Assembly (NCBI RefSeq): GCF_900141735.1
Contig: NZ_FQYO01000002.1
Span: 310,001 to 374,000, forward strand
Direction of reading: 5' to 3'
From: Wenxinia saemankumensis
Lineage (GTDB): Bacteria > Pseudomonadota > Alphaproteobacteria > Rhodobacterales > Rhodobacteraceae
DNA length: 64,000 nt
In this document: positions 27,003 to 36,380 of the stretch, in pieces
How the letters are laid out: every line of letters starts with the position of its first letter
How positions within the stretch are numbered: position 1 is the first letter of the stretch
Made by a program: the position numbers and the translations under genes
Notes under the pieces: generated by a model
Told to the model about the DNA's origin: nothing
The model's input: only the letters and a program-made list of their open reading frames with translations
Database searches by the model: none

Positions 27003-28004
27003 ATGTCCATCGTCGCCCTCGACACGTCGAAATCGCGGGATCACCGCGCCACGGACCAGCTCCCGCGCTCGCGCGTGACCCTCGTCGTGCCCGTCTACAA
27101 CGAAGAGCGCGCGATCCTGCCCTTCGTCGAGGCGATCGAGGCGCTGCGGCCGGACCTGCCCGAGGGAGTCCGGCTCGACATCCTCTTCGTCAACGACGGC
27201 AGTTCCGACGGCACCGAATTCGTCATCCGCTCGCTCGTGGCGCGACGCGAGGCCCTCTCGCTCGTCAACCTGTCGCGCAATTTCGGCAAGGAGGCGGCGC
27301 TCTGCGCCGGTCTCGAATACGCGCGCGGCGAGGCGGTGGTGCCGATGGATGTCGACCTGCAGGACGACCCTGCCGCCCTGCCGGGAATGATCGGGCTGTG
27401 GCGCGCCGGGGCCGAGGTCGTCAATGCCAGGCGCCGCAACCGTGCCGGCGACAGCTGGATGAAGCGGCAGACCGCCCGCGGCTTCTACCGGGTCTACAAC
27501 CGCATCTCCGATCACCCGATGCCACAGGACGTGGGCGATTTCCGCCTGCTCGACCGCAAGGTCGTCGACGTGCTGCTCTCGATGAAGGAGAGGGTCCGCC
27601 TCAACAAGGCGCTCTTCGCCTGGGTCGGATTCCGCACCGAGGAAGTGCTGTTCGATCGGCCCGGCCGCAATGCCGGCCGGACCCGCCTGAACTACGCCCG
27701 GCTCTGGGGCCTCGCGCTGGACGGGATCTTCGGGTCGACGACGAAGCCGCTGCGCTGCTGGACCTATATCGGCAGCGCGATCGGTCTGATGTCCTTGCTC
27801 TATGCGGCCTGGGTGTTCGGGGCGACGCTGGTCTACGGCAACCCGGTGCCGGGCTACGCCTCGACCGCGATCCTGATCCTCGGCTTCGGTGGCCTGAACC
27901 TGATCGCGCTGGGCATCATCGGGGAATATGTCGGGCGCATCCTGACCGAGGTGCGCGGCCGGCCGCTCTACGTGGTCGGCTCCAGCGCCGGCCTGCCGGA
28001 ATGA
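27003..28004 (+). CDS. GT2 glycosyltransferase, polyprenyl-phosphate (GtrB/DPM1-like)
   Basis: This 333-aa protein has the GT2 N-terminus VTLVVPVYNEE, the NDGSSDGT motif (residues 64-71), the metal-binding DVDLQDDP (116-123) and the DPM1-type NLSRNFGKEAAL. Two C-terminal membrane segments (SAIGLMSLLYAAWVFGATLVYG and TAILILGFGGLNLIALGIIGEYVG) mark the GtrB/CsbB subgroup. That subgroup attaches glucose or another sugar to undecaprenyl phosphate on the cytoplasmic face. The next gene encodes a GtrA-type membrane protein in ATGA overlap, supporting a role in moving a lipid-linked sugar across the inner membrane. Confidence 0.9.
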   Translation: MSIVALDTSKSRDHRATDQLPRSRVTLVVPVYNEERAILPFVEAIEALRPDLPEGVRLDILFVNDGSSDGTEFVIRSLVARREALSLVNLSRNFGKEAALCAGLEYARGEAVVPMDVDLQDDPAALPGMIGLWRAGAEVVNARRRNRAGDSWMKRQTARGFYRVYNRISDHPMPQDVGDFRLLDRKVVDVLLSMKERVRLNKALFAWVGFRTEEVLFDRPGRNAGRTRLNYARLWGLALDGIFGSTTKPLRCWTYIGSAIGLMSLLYAAWVFGATLVYGNPVPGYASTAILILGFGGLNLIALGIIGEYVGRILTEVRGRPLYVVGSSAGLPE

Positions 28005-28435
28005 GCGCGGCCCGTTCCGCCCTGTCGCGCCGCGTGGATATCGCGCAGATGCTGCGCTTCGGCGCGGTCGGACTCGCGGCGACCATCGTCCACGCCGCCG
28101 CCGCCCTCGCGGCGCAGGCGGCGCTCGGCCTGCCGGACCTCGCCGCGAACCTCGCCGGGTTCGCCGCTGCCGTCGGCGTGTCCTATCTCGGCCATGCCCG
28201 CGTCACCTTCCGCCGCCCCGGCGCCGATGCGGGGCAGGCGCTGCGGTTCCTCTGCGTGGCCGGCCTCGCCCTCGCGGTGAGCTCGGCGATCACCCTCGCT
28301 GCGGACCGCGCAGGGCTCGATTTCGCGCTGGCGATGGCGCTCGTCGTGCTGATCGTGCCGCCCGCGAACTACCTCGCCGCGAAGGCCTGGGCCTTTGCCG
28401 GGCCGGTCTCGGCGATCGAACGGTTTTCGGAATGA
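28001..28435 (+). CDS. GtrA-family membrane protein
   Basis: This 144-aa protein has four predicted membrane helices. It starts with MLRFGAVGLAATIVHAAAALAAQ after a short cytoplasmic lead, has NLAGFAAAVGVSYLGHARVTF (the GtrA signature 'n..a...s....y..h...tF') and ends PPANYLAAKAWAF. GtrA proteins are thought to flip polyprenyl-phosphate sugars. It is translationally coupled on both sides (ATGA overlaps) to the GT2 gene and to the polytopic GT87-like gene, so the three likely act on the same lipid-linked sugar. Confidence 0.9.
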   Translation: MSAARSALSRRVDIAQMLRFGAVGLAATIVHAAAALAAQAALGLPDLAANLAGFAAAVGVSYLGHARVTFRRPGADAGQALRFLCVAGLALAVSSAITLAADRAGLDFALAMALVVLIVPPANYLAAKAWAFAGPVSAIERFSE

Positions 28436-29712
28436 TCAGACTTCGACCGCTCACCCTCGGCGCGCTGATCGTCGCCCTGCTGCTGCTGGTGCTGTATACG
28501 GCAGCCTTCATCGCCTTCCCGCGGGCGATGGGGAAGGATTTCCTGCTGGACTTCGATGTCTTCTATCTCGTCAGCGAGATGAATGCCGAAGGGTCGCTCT
28601 ATCGAGCCTATGTGCCCGAACTGTTCCTCGAGCGTCAGGCCTCACCGCTCTGGCCCAATTCGCCGAAGATGTACTGGAGCTATCCGCCGCCGTTCAACTT
28701 CGTGATCGCGCCGCTCTCGCTCGTTGCGGCGCCGCTGTCCTACGCGCTTTTCATGATCGCGACAGGCGCCTTCGCCGTCCTCGTGCTCCGCCGGCTGTCG
28801 GGGGAAGGGTTTCACACCGTTGCAATCCTGTTCTGCCCAATGGCGCTTCTTATCATCAAGTCGGGTCAGAACAGCTTCCTCACGGGGGGACTCGTCGGAC
28901 TTGCCTGCCTGCTCGCGATGCAGTCTTCGCGGTGGGCCGGGTTGCCGCTGGGGCTGATGGCGATCAAACCGCACCTCGCGCTGGGGGTCGGCATCTGGTC
29001 GCTTCTGACCCGGCGCTGGGGCCTCGCGGCGCTGTCGCTCGGGACCGTCACGGCGATCTCCGGCCTGGCGACGCTGGCCTTCGGCCCCGGGATCTGGCCC
29101 GCCTCACTGGGGGGTATCGCGGACACGGCCGAGGTCCTCGAGGGCGGCGGCTTCGCCTACTACCGGATGACCTCGATCTACGCGTCGGCGCGGTCGCTCG
29201 GGATCGGACACGACATGGCAATGGCCCTGCACCTGGCGGCCGCGATCCTCGCCCTCGCGTCGCTGGCCTGGGTCGTCGCGAGGGGGCCTGCGGCTGGTTT
29301 GGTGCTGGGCTACGCGGTCGTCGTCTCGACGCTGCTCAGCCCCTACAACTACGACTACGACCTCGCGATGCTCGCGGCCGCCGCAGGGCTGCTGTTGCCT
29401 GCCCTTGCACGCCATGCCGGGGCCGTCGAGAAAGGCGTGCTCATCGGGACTGTCCTGCTGGCTTCGTACTACGGGATGATCGTGACCGAATTCTACGACA
29501 CCATCCTCGGGGAGGAGGCATACCTGGCGCATCCGCCGGTGTCGCTCGTGGGGCCGGTCATGATCATCGCGGCCTGCCTTCTGCTGCGGATCCTGCAGCG
29601 GGCCCGGGACGCGGGCGAGGAGTCCCTGCCGGAAGCGCTTGACCGGGTCGATCGACCCGGGCGCGGGCCGCGATCCGGTCCGGCACGGGGTGAGCCGTCG
29701 CTGCAGGCCTGA
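28432..29712 (+). CDS. Polytopic membrane glycosyltransferase, GT87/DUF2029 family
   Basis: This 426-aa protein has about ten hydrophobic segments. After the first (LIVALLLLVLYTAAFIAFP) comes DFLLDFDVFYLVSEMNAEGSLY, the family's conserved acidic periplasmic loop with the presumed catalytic Asp (as in PimE/PimC-like GT-C enzymes). WSYPPPFNFVIAPLSL and SPYNYDYDLAMLAAA are also typical. It would transfer the flipped polyprenyl-phosphate sugar to an acceptor outside the cytoplasmic membrane. The acceptor is unknown. Codon choice is slightly less GC-extreme than in the neighbours. A GACGCGG/CCGCGTC hairpin overlaps the stop. Confidence 0.85.
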   Translation: MIRLRPLTLGALIVALLLLVLYTAAFIAFPRAMGKDFLLDFDVFYLVSEMNAEGSLYRAYVPELFLERQASPLWPNSPKMYWSYPPPFNFVIAPLSLVAAPLSYALFMIATGAFAVLVLRRLSGEGFHTVAILFCPMALLIIKSGQNSFLTGGLVGLACLLAMQSSRWAGLPLGLMAIKPHLALGVGIWSLLTRRWGLAALSLGTVTAISGLATLAFGPGIWPASLGGIADTAEVLEGGGFAYYRMTSIYASARSLGIGHDMAMALHLAAAILALASLAWVVARGPAAGLVLGYAVVVSTLLSPYNYDYDLAMLAAAAGLLLPALARHAGAVEKGVLIGTVLLASYYGMIVTEFYDTILGEEAYLAHPPVSLVGPVMIIAACLLLRILQRARDAGEESLPEALDRVDRPGRGPRSGPARGEPSLQA

Positions 29713-29728
29713 CGCGGGCACCCGCGTC
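29711..29728 (+). terminator. Hairpin at the end of the GT2-GtrA-GT87 operon
   Basis: GACGCGG-GCAC-CCGCGTC is a perfect 7-bp stem beginning at the stop codon of the GT87-like gene. It is followed by C-rich sequence without a T run, so it is probably weak as an intrinsic terminator. Confidence 0.4.
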
Positions 29729-29805
29729 GCCCCCGCAAGTCGGCTCTTGCGTTCCGGCCGTTCGGCATGGCTGGACCGGGCCGCGCGGCGGGCCTAAGGG
29801 AGGCC

Positions 29806-31191
29806 ATGGACGCCGCCTATCCCCCCTCCCAGACCACGAACGGGCACGAGGCGCGCCGCCTGCTGGGTCTCGGCCTGCCGCTCGTCGGGTCGGCGGTGGC
29901 GGGATTCGCGATCCACATGACCGACGTGCTGATGCTGGGCTGGTACGACGTCGTCGCGCTGGCGGCGGCGACCATCGCCTCGACGCTGTGGTTCAACCTC
30001 TTCATCTTCGGCGCGGGATTCGGCAACGCGGTCAGCCCGCTCGTCGCCAGCGCCATCGCCGAGGGCGACGACACCCGCGCCCGGCGCCTCACCCGCATGG
30101 CCTTCTGGCTGTCGGCGGGGTTCTCGGTCCTGACGATCCCCGCCTTCTGGTGGTCCGAGGCGCTGCTTCTCGCCATCGGGCAGGAGCCGCAGGTGGCCGC
30201 GCTCGCGCAGGACTACCTGCGGATCGCGATGTGGGGCCTGCCGCTGCACCTGGGCGGCAACGTGATGCGCAACTATCTCGGCGCGCAGGGACTGACGCGG
30301 GTGCAGCTGTGGGTGACGATGGGCGCCGTGCTGTTCAACGCGGGCGTCAACTACGCGCTGATCTTCGGAAATCTCGGCGCGCCCGAGCTGGGCATCCGCG
30401 GGGCGGCCATCGCCTCGATCCTGACGCAGGCGCTGACGCTGCTGATCCTGTGCCTCTATGCCGAGCGGGTGCTGCCGGAGGCGAAGCTGTTCCAGCGGAT
30501 CTGGCGCGACGATGCCGAGGCGCGGGGGCGGGTGTTCCGCCTCGGCCTGCCGATCGGGCTGACCTCGCTGTTCGAGGCCGGGCTCTTCGCCGCCTCGACG
30601 GTGATGGCCGGCTGGTTCGGGGCGATCCCGCTCGCCGCGCACGGCATCGCGCTGCAGCTCGCCGCGCTGACCTTCATGTTCCATGTCGGGATGAGCCAGG
30701 CCGCGACGATCCGCGCGGGCGGCGCCTATGGCCGCCGGTCCGAGGCGGATCTGCGCCGCGTCGGCCTCGTCTCGATCCTCGTCGCGCTCGCCTTCGCGCT
30801 GGTGGTGGTCGCCGTCTTCGTCGCGATCCCCGGGCCGCTGGTCGCGCTCTTCGTCGACCCGGCGGAGCCGGCCCGCGCGGCGCTGATCTCGGTCGGGGCG
30901 AGCCTCGTGCTGATGGCGGCGCTGTTCCAGCTCGCCGACGCGGCGCAGATCATCGCGCTCTCGTTGCTGCGCGGGGTGCAGGACACCGCGGTGCCGATGT
31001 GGCTGGCGATGGTCAGCTACTGGGGGATCGGCTTGCCCGCCGGCTACGTCGCCGGGTTCGTCCTGGACTGGGGCGTGCAGGGCGTCTGGCTGGGGCTGAC
31101 GATCGGCCTCGCCGCGGCCGCCGCCTCGATGATGTGGCGATTCTGGCGCCGATCCGTGCGGATCGGCGTGCGGGCGGCGGCCACCGGCTAG
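29806..31191 (+). CDS. MATE-family multidrug/sodium antiporter
   Basis: This 461-aa polytopic protein has twelve predicted helices arranged as two MATE halves: LLGLGLPLVGSAVAGFAIHMTDVLMLGW starts the first (the usual '..P...........D....G'), and RVFRLGLPIGLTSLFEAGLFAASTVMAGW the second. NYLGAQGLTRVQLWVTMGAVLFNAGVNYALIFG is also typical. It exports cationic compounds against sodium or protons; the substrate is unknown. The start at MDAAYPPS is likely because GGGAGG precedes it, though with only two spacer bases; an ATG 39 bases upstream is possible. Its TAG and the stop of the convergent small gene share bases. Confidence 0.92.
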   Translation: MDAAYPPSQTTNGHEARRLLGLGLPLVGSAVAGFAIHMTDVLMLGWYDVVALAAATIASTLWFNLFIFGAGFGNAVSPLVASAIAEGDDTRARRLTRMAFWLSAGFSVLTIPAFWWSEALLLAIGQEPQVAALAQDYLRIAMWGLPLHLGGNVMRNYLGAQGLTRVQLWVTMGAVLFNAGVNYALIFGNLGAPELGIRGAAIASILTQALTLLILCLYAERVLPEAKLFQRIWRDDAEARGRVFRLGLPIGLTSLFEAGLFAASTVMAGWFGAIPLAAHGIALQLAALTFMFHVGMSQAATIRAGGAYGRRSEADLRRVGLVSILVALAFALVVVAVFVAIPGPLVALFVDPAEPARAALISVGASLVLMAALFQLADAAQIIALSLLRGVQDTAVPMWLAMVSYWGIGLPAGYVAGFVLDWGVQGVWLGLTIGLAAAAASMMWRFWRRSVRIGVRAAATG

Positions 31192-31475
31192 CGCGGCCCG
31201 AAGGCGAGGACCTGCGCACCGCGCGGCTCCTCCCCCGCGAGGGCGCCGCCATGCCTGCGGATGAGCGCCTCGATGTCGCCGGCGATCCCGGCATGGCCGC
31301 TCAGCCGCGCCGTGCGGCTCAGATCGTCGAGATAGCGCAGCAGCCAGTCCGGCCCGCGGGCCGGGGCGGCCTGCAGCGGCGCGGCGGCCGCATCGGTCCC
31401 GGAATCCCTCTCGACGTCGGTCCGGACATCGGCGGGGGCGCCGCCGGCGGCGAGGCAATCGGGACTATGCGTCAT
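31188..31475 (-). CDS. Small hypothetical protein, second gene of a two-gene unit
   Basis: This 95-aa protein has a variable Ala/Asp-rich N-terminal half and a conserved-looking C-terminal half (RGPDWLLRYLDDLSRTARLSGHAGIAGDIEALIRRHGG). It has no signal peptide or membrane segment and I recognise no domain. It overlaps the end of the upstream conserved gene by 11 bases, which suggests co-translation. The stop codon shares bases with the convergent MATE gene. Confidence 0.55.
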   Translation of the reverse strand: MTHSPDCLAAGGAPADVRTDVERDSGTDAAAAPLQAAPARGPDWLLRYLDDLSRTARLSGHAGIAGDIEALIRRHGGALAGEEPRGAQVLAFGPR

Positions 31476-31881
31476 CGGACCGCTCCCGGCCGATCCGGTC
31501 GGCCTTCTTCCGCACGAGGACGCTGCGCAGGTCGTGCATGGCGAGGAGCAGCGGATCCGTCATCGCGTCGAGCTGGGCGTCGGTCGCCTTCGACTGCACC
31601 CAGTGGGCAGTGAGGTTAAGATGGTCGACCGCCCGCAGGATATCGTCCAGCTCGCGTCCGGCCAGCACCTCGCGCCGAGAGGCCAGCCAGTCGTCGATCG
31701 CCGCCTGCTCGTCCCCGGTCAGGTCGCGGTCGCCGGTGGCCCGGACATTGCCGTTGTTCACGTTGATCGTCGCGATGTGGTCGAGCTCGATCCGTCGCTG
31801 GCGGTTCTCGGTGTTCACCCGGAACGCCAGCGCGCCGTTCTCCTTCACCCGGAAATAGAAGTCCGGAAGGTCTTCGCCCAT
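31465..31881 (-). CDS. Conserved hypothetical protein of Rhodobacterales
   Basis: This 138-aa protein is highly charged and cytoplasmic. Segments such as DLPDFYFRVKENGALAFRV, ENRQRRIELDHIATINVNNG and TDPLLLAMHDLRSVLVRKKADR look strongly constrained, and I recall near-identical proteins in many Rhodobacterales genomes, always unnamed. The start (MGEDLPDF) was chosen because the longer frame adds a non-conserved Ser/Gly/Ala stretch. The function is unknown. The N-terminal part could be a small beta domain that recognises a ligand or protein; that is a guess. Confidence 0.75.
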   Translation of the reverse strand: MGEDLPDFYFRVKENGALAFRVNTENRQRRIELDHIATINVNNGNVRATGDRDLTGDEQAAIDDWLASRREVLAGRELDDILRAVDHLNLTAHWVQSKATDAQLDAMTDPLLLAMHDLRSVLVRKKADRIGRERSDDA

Positions 31882-31983
31882 GTCTGCCTCGTCCGTTCCG
31901 GCGCCGTTGATCGCGCGTCCGGCCTTTCGCAGCGAGTCTAGCGACGCCCGGGGCAAGGACAAGGGCAGGGCCCCGGAACGCGA

Positions 31984-32049
31984 AAAGGGCGCCCCGCGCG
32001 TGGCAGGACGCCCTCACTTCGCCCCGCCCCCCGGCAGAGAGGGGCGGGG
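31984..32049 (-). terminator. Double terminator of the acidic repeat-protein gene
   Basis: On the minus strand, just after the stop, CCCCGCCCC pairs with GGGGCGGGG (32041-32049 with 32022-32030). A second hairpin, AGGGCGTCC..GGGGCGCCC, ends in TTTT (32015 down to 31984). The second has the form of an intrinsic terminator. Confidence 0.75.
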
Positions 32050-32061
32050 GGAATGTCGCCC

Positions 32062-33435
32062 TTACTGGGCGGTCTCTTCCGTCTCGGTGTCGTCCGACGG
32101 GTCGGCCACGGCACCGTCATCCGTCACAGCCTCGTCGTCGGCGATGTCGGCGCCTTCGGTGCCCGCATCGGCCTCGGCCTCGGCGGAGGCGTCGGCATTC
32201 GCGTCGGTGTCGGCCGAAGCGTCGGAGTCGGCCGCCGCGTCGGCGCTCGTGTCACCGGACGCGTCGGTGTCGGCCGCGGCGTCGGTCTCCATCTCGCCTT
32301 CGGCGTCGCTCTCCATGCCGGCGCCGGACTGGCGGGCATCACGCTCTTCAGCGGTCTCGTAGGTGACCGTCGGCTCGCCCACGGTGACGATCTCGATCGT
32401 CGGCTGCTCGGCGAAGGTGACGGAGACGTTCGGCTCGGCGCTCTCGTACGAGATCGTCGGATCCGCCGCCTCGACCGTGGCGGTCGGCTGGCCGGCCGGG
32501 CGGACGATGTTGACCGTCGGCTCGGTGGAGGCGGTGCTGACATCGGCGTCGGTCGTCTCGGCATCGCCCTCGGCGGTGGCCGTCGAATCCTCGGTCGTGT
32601 CGTCGGCCGGGACATCCGTCTCGTCGAGATCGAGCGCGAGTTCCGGGGCGCCCTGGCGGACAGTGACGCGCGGCTCGTTCTGGACGACCTCGACTTCCGG
32701 GTCGGCCGTGTCGACGGCGACCTGGGTCTCGCCGCGGGTGACGTAGATCGTCGGCGCGGGGATCTCGACGCGGACGATGATCTCGGGGATCTCGACCGAG
32801 ACGTTCGGCTGGGCCTGCTCGACGTTGATCTCGCTGGCGCCTTCCATCACGCTGATGTCGGGGTTCGCGGTTGTCACGGTGACCTCCGGCGGATCGACCT
32901 CGACGTCGACTTCCGGCTCGGGCACGGTCACGACGGCCTCGCCCTCGATCGTCAGCTCCTCCTCGACCGTGGCCTCGGCGGCGGCATTGGCCTCGGCTTC
33001 CGCGTCGGCGCTGGCGTCGGCATCGGCGCTCGCATCGGCGTCGGTTTCGGCGTCAGCGTCGGCGCTGTCCGTCGCGCCGTCGGTCTCGGTATCGGCCGTG
33101 TCGGTGCCGGTGTCGGTGCCGGTGTCGGTGCCGGCATCCGCCTCGGCATCGGCAGAAGCGTCGGCCTCGGTGTCGCCGCCCTGTGTCGCCAGCAGGTCGG
33201 AGCACTGGGCCTCGTCGTTCTGATTGATGACCGCGACGGCCTCCGAGGTGGAGGGCAGGCCCGCGGGCAGCTCGCCCTCGGTGTTGTAGAGCGCGACGAC
33301 ATCGGCACAGATCGGGACGAGGGCGTTCATGCCTTCGTCGGAGATGCGGATGCGTTCCTGGGCGGACGCGGCACCGGCGGTCAGTGCGGCGGTCGCTGCG
33401 CCTGTCAGCAGCGCCTTCTTCATCGAAATGGTCAC
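32062..33435 (-). CDS. Secreted, acidic, beta-repeat protein of unknown function
   Basis: This 457-aa protein starts with a signal peptide (MTISMKKALLTGAATAALTAGAASA). The GTG start has GGGAGG seven bases upstream; the ATG four codons later does not. Residues 26-80 form a small domain with two cysteines (C43, C78; VPICADVVALYNTEG..NDEAQCSDLL). Residues 85-157 are a Asp/Ala/Ser/Thr/Glu linker (DASADADASADAEAEA). Residues 158-270 and 303-365 are strings of short beta repeats of the form PxVxVxxxxPxVxV (NEPRVTVRQGAPEL; QPTIEIVTVGEPTVTYE). The rest is a second acidic tail. It has almost no Lys or aromatic residues. It resembles other unnamed Rhodobacterales exported repeat proteins; a calcium-binding or surface role is only inference. 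Confidence 0.82.
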   Translation of the reverse strand: MTISMKKALLTGAATAALTAGAASAQERIRISDEGMNALVPICADVVALYNTEGELPAGLPSTSEAVAVINQNDEAQCSDLLATQGGDTEADASADAEADAGTDTGTDTGTDTADTETDGATDSADADAETDADASADADASADAEAEANAAAEATVEEELTIEGEAVVTVPEPEVDVEVDPPEVTVTTANPDISVMEGASEINVEQAQPNVSVEIPEIIVRVEIPAPTIYVTRGETQVAVDTADPEVEVVQNEPRVTVRQGAPELALDLDETDVPADDTTEDSTATAEGDAETTDADVSTASTEPTVNIVRPAGQPTATVEAADPTISYESAEPNVSVTFAEQPTIEIVTVGEPTVTYETAEERDARQSGAGMESDAEGEMETDAAADTDASGDTSADAAADSDASADTDANADASAEAEADAGTEGADIADDEAVTDDGAVADPSDDTETEETAQ

Positions 33436-33553
33436 GGGGAGACCTCCCTGTCTGGATTGGACCGGAGTGCGCCAGGCGGCGCCTCTCACCCGGTCCAATG
33501 GCCGGAGCGGCAGATCGTTCCGCGAAATGTGAAGTTTCGGGAGCGGCCCGCGA

Positions 33554-34792
<1,239 letters not shown>

Positions 34793-34843
34793 TCATACGG
34801 CGGCCCAGAGGCCCCCACAAGCGCCGGGGCGGGAGGAGCGCCG

Positions 34844-35230
34844 ATGACCGAGACGACGGACTGGTACAGCGACGAGACCGCCACCCTGGGCGACCGGATC
34901 TCGGGCGGGCGCGAGGCGCTGGGCATCGACCAGGAGGAGCTGGCCCGCCGCATCGGCGTGCGGCTCGACACCCTGCGCAAGTGGGAGGAGGACCGGGCCG
35001 AGCCGCGGGCCAACCGCGTGCAGATGCTGGCCGGCATACTCGGCGTGTCGCTGTCCTGGCTGCTGACCGGCAAGGGCGAGGGGCCAGACGCCCCGCACGA
35101 GGCCGAACTGCCCGCCGACGTGGTCAAGCTGCTGGACGAGATGCGGACCCTGCACAGCCAGATCGCCCGCGCCTCGACCCGGCTCGGCCAGGTGGAGAAG
35201 GCGCTGCGCCGCCGCCTGCGCGAGGGCTGA
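34844..35230 (+). CDS. XRE-family helix-turn-helix regulator
   Basis: This 128-aa protein has an HTH_3 domain at residues about 15-70 (LGDRISGGREALGIDQEELARRIGVRLDTLRKWEEDRAEPRANRVQMLAGILGVSLSWLL) and a C-terminal helix likely to dimerise (LLDEMRTLHSQIARASTRLGQVEKAL). GGGAGGA lies six bases before the ATG. It sits directly before sdhE, two bases apart, an arrangement I recognise from many Rhodobacterales. The targets are unknown; control of succinate-dehydrogenase assembly is conceivable. Confidence 0.88.
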   Translation: MTETTDWYSDETATLGDRISGGREALGIDQEELARRIGVRLDTLRKWEEDRAEPRANRVQMLAGILGVSLSWLLTGKGEGPDAPHEAELPADVVKLLDEMRTLHSQIARASTRLGQVEKALRRRLREG

Positions 35231-35232
35231 GC

Positions 35233-35505
35233 GTGGCGGAGGACCGCGAGACCCGGCTGCGGCGGCTGCACATGCGCTCGATCCGCCGCGGGATCAAGGA
35301 GATGGACCTGATCCTCGGCCGGTTCGCCGTCACCGACCTGCCGGGCCTGCCGGAGGCCGAACTCGACCTCTACGAGGCGCTGCTGGCCGAGAATGATCAC
35401 GACCTCTACGCATGGATCGCCGGTGCCGCGCCGGTCCCCGACCGGTATGCCGCGCTGATCGCGCGGATCGGGGCGGGGGCCGTCGGCGTGGTGCGCCCCG
35501 CCTGA
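35233..35505 (+). CDS. sdhE: Succinate dehydrogenase assembly factor SdhE
   Basis: This 90-aa protein starts with GTG two bases after the XRE gene. The signature RSIRRGIKEMDLILGRF contains the RGxxE motif that promotes covalent flavinylation of SdhA. ELDLYEALLAENDHDLYAWIAG completes the SdhE/Sdh5 five-helix fold. It acts in the cytoplasm on the SdhA subunit. The sdh operon itself is not in this window. Confidence 0.93.
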   Translation: MAEDRETRLRRLHMRSIRRGIKEMDLILGRFAVTDLPGLPEAELDLYEALLAENDHDLYAWIAGAAPVPDRYAALIARIGAGAVGVVRPA

Positions 35506-35649
35506 CGCGCCGCCGGTCGGCGCCGCCGGGTTCCGCACAATTCGAGCGATCTTTCCCCGCGATTGCCCGCCGAATTCGCCTCGAAAGTAACGGATCGTTC
35601 GCTTTTTGCCCCCAGTGTCCCCCTCGACCGGGGAAGGAGCGGCGAAGCG

Positions 35650-36159
35650 ATGAGCTTGCACACGGATATCGGGACAGGGCAGTCGGCCGCCCATCGGCAC
35701 GGCTTCCTCGCCTCCTACCTCGAGACGGTGACGTTGATCGAGCGGCTGCACCGGTTGCTGCTCGACGTGATCAAGGACGATTTCGAGCGGCTCGGCGTGC
35801 TGGAGCTGAACGCCGTGCAGGCGCTGCTGCTGTACAACATCGGCGAGAACGAGGTGACGGCGGGCGAGCTCAAGAGCCGGGGCTACTACCAGGGCTCGAA
35901 TGTCAGCTACAACCTCAAGAAGCTGGTCGAGATGGGCTACATGCACCACCAGCGCTGCGACATCGACCGCCGCTCCGTCCGGGTGCGCCTGACCGAGAAG
36001 GGGCGCGGAATCCGCGCCGCCGTCGCAGAACTCTTCGCCGCCCATGCGGAAGGGCTGGGGCAGTCCGGCGCGCTGGACCTCGACCGGATCGACCTCGTCG
36101 CCGGCTCGCTCCGCCGCTTGGAGCGGTTCTGGACCGACCAGATCCGCTACATCTACTGA
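35650..36159 (+). CDS. MarR-type winged-helix transcription regulator
   Basis: This 169-aa protein has a helical N-terminus that dimerises (HGFLASYLETVTLIERLHRLLLDVIKDDFE) and a winged helix (ELNAVQALLLYNIGENEVTAGELKSRGYYQGSNVSYNLKKLVEMGYMHHQRCDIDRRSVRVRLTEKG); the wing is DIDRRSVRVR. AAGGAG lies ten bases before the ATG. The sequence GYYQGSNVSYNLKKL is near-invariant in a MarR subgroup of alphaproteobacteria (LdtR-like), some of which control cell-envelope or stress genes. A GATCGTTCGC stretch at about 35593 could be an operator, but it is unverified. Confidence 0.88.
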   Translation: MSLHTDIGTGQSAAHRHGFLASYLETVTLIERLHRLLLDVIKDDFERLGVLELNAVQALLLYNIGENEVTAGELKSRGYYQGSNVSYNLKKLVEMGYMHHQRCDIDRRSVRVRLTEKGRGIRAAVAELFAAHAEGLGQSGALDLDRIDLVAGSLRRLERFWTDQIRYIY

Positions 36160-36230
36160 GGATCGGGGCCGGCCTGACGGGGGGCCGAGGATCGCGGCGG
36201 GACAGCCTGCCCCGGCAGGCTTACCGGGGC

Positions 36231-36282
36231 TCACCGGGCGGGCTCGGCGGACGGACTCACCGGGCGGGCTCGGCGGACGGGC
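36231..36282 (+). repeat. 26-bp tandem duplication
   Basis: Two copies of a 26-base unit beginning TCACCGGGCGGGCTCGGCGG lie head to tail and differ only in the last two bases. They sit in the 433-bp gene-free stretch between marR and the DUF1194 gene, which otherwise shows only GC-rich sequence and the imperfect repeat listed next. Confidence 0.8.
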
Positions 36283-36380
36283 GCCATGCCTCCCGGGTCG
36301 GAGCAGGGGGCGACCCGCGGACGTGACGGCGGTCCCGGTCAGATCGACCGGTCACGGCAGGGGGGGGCGGGGCCGTTCCC

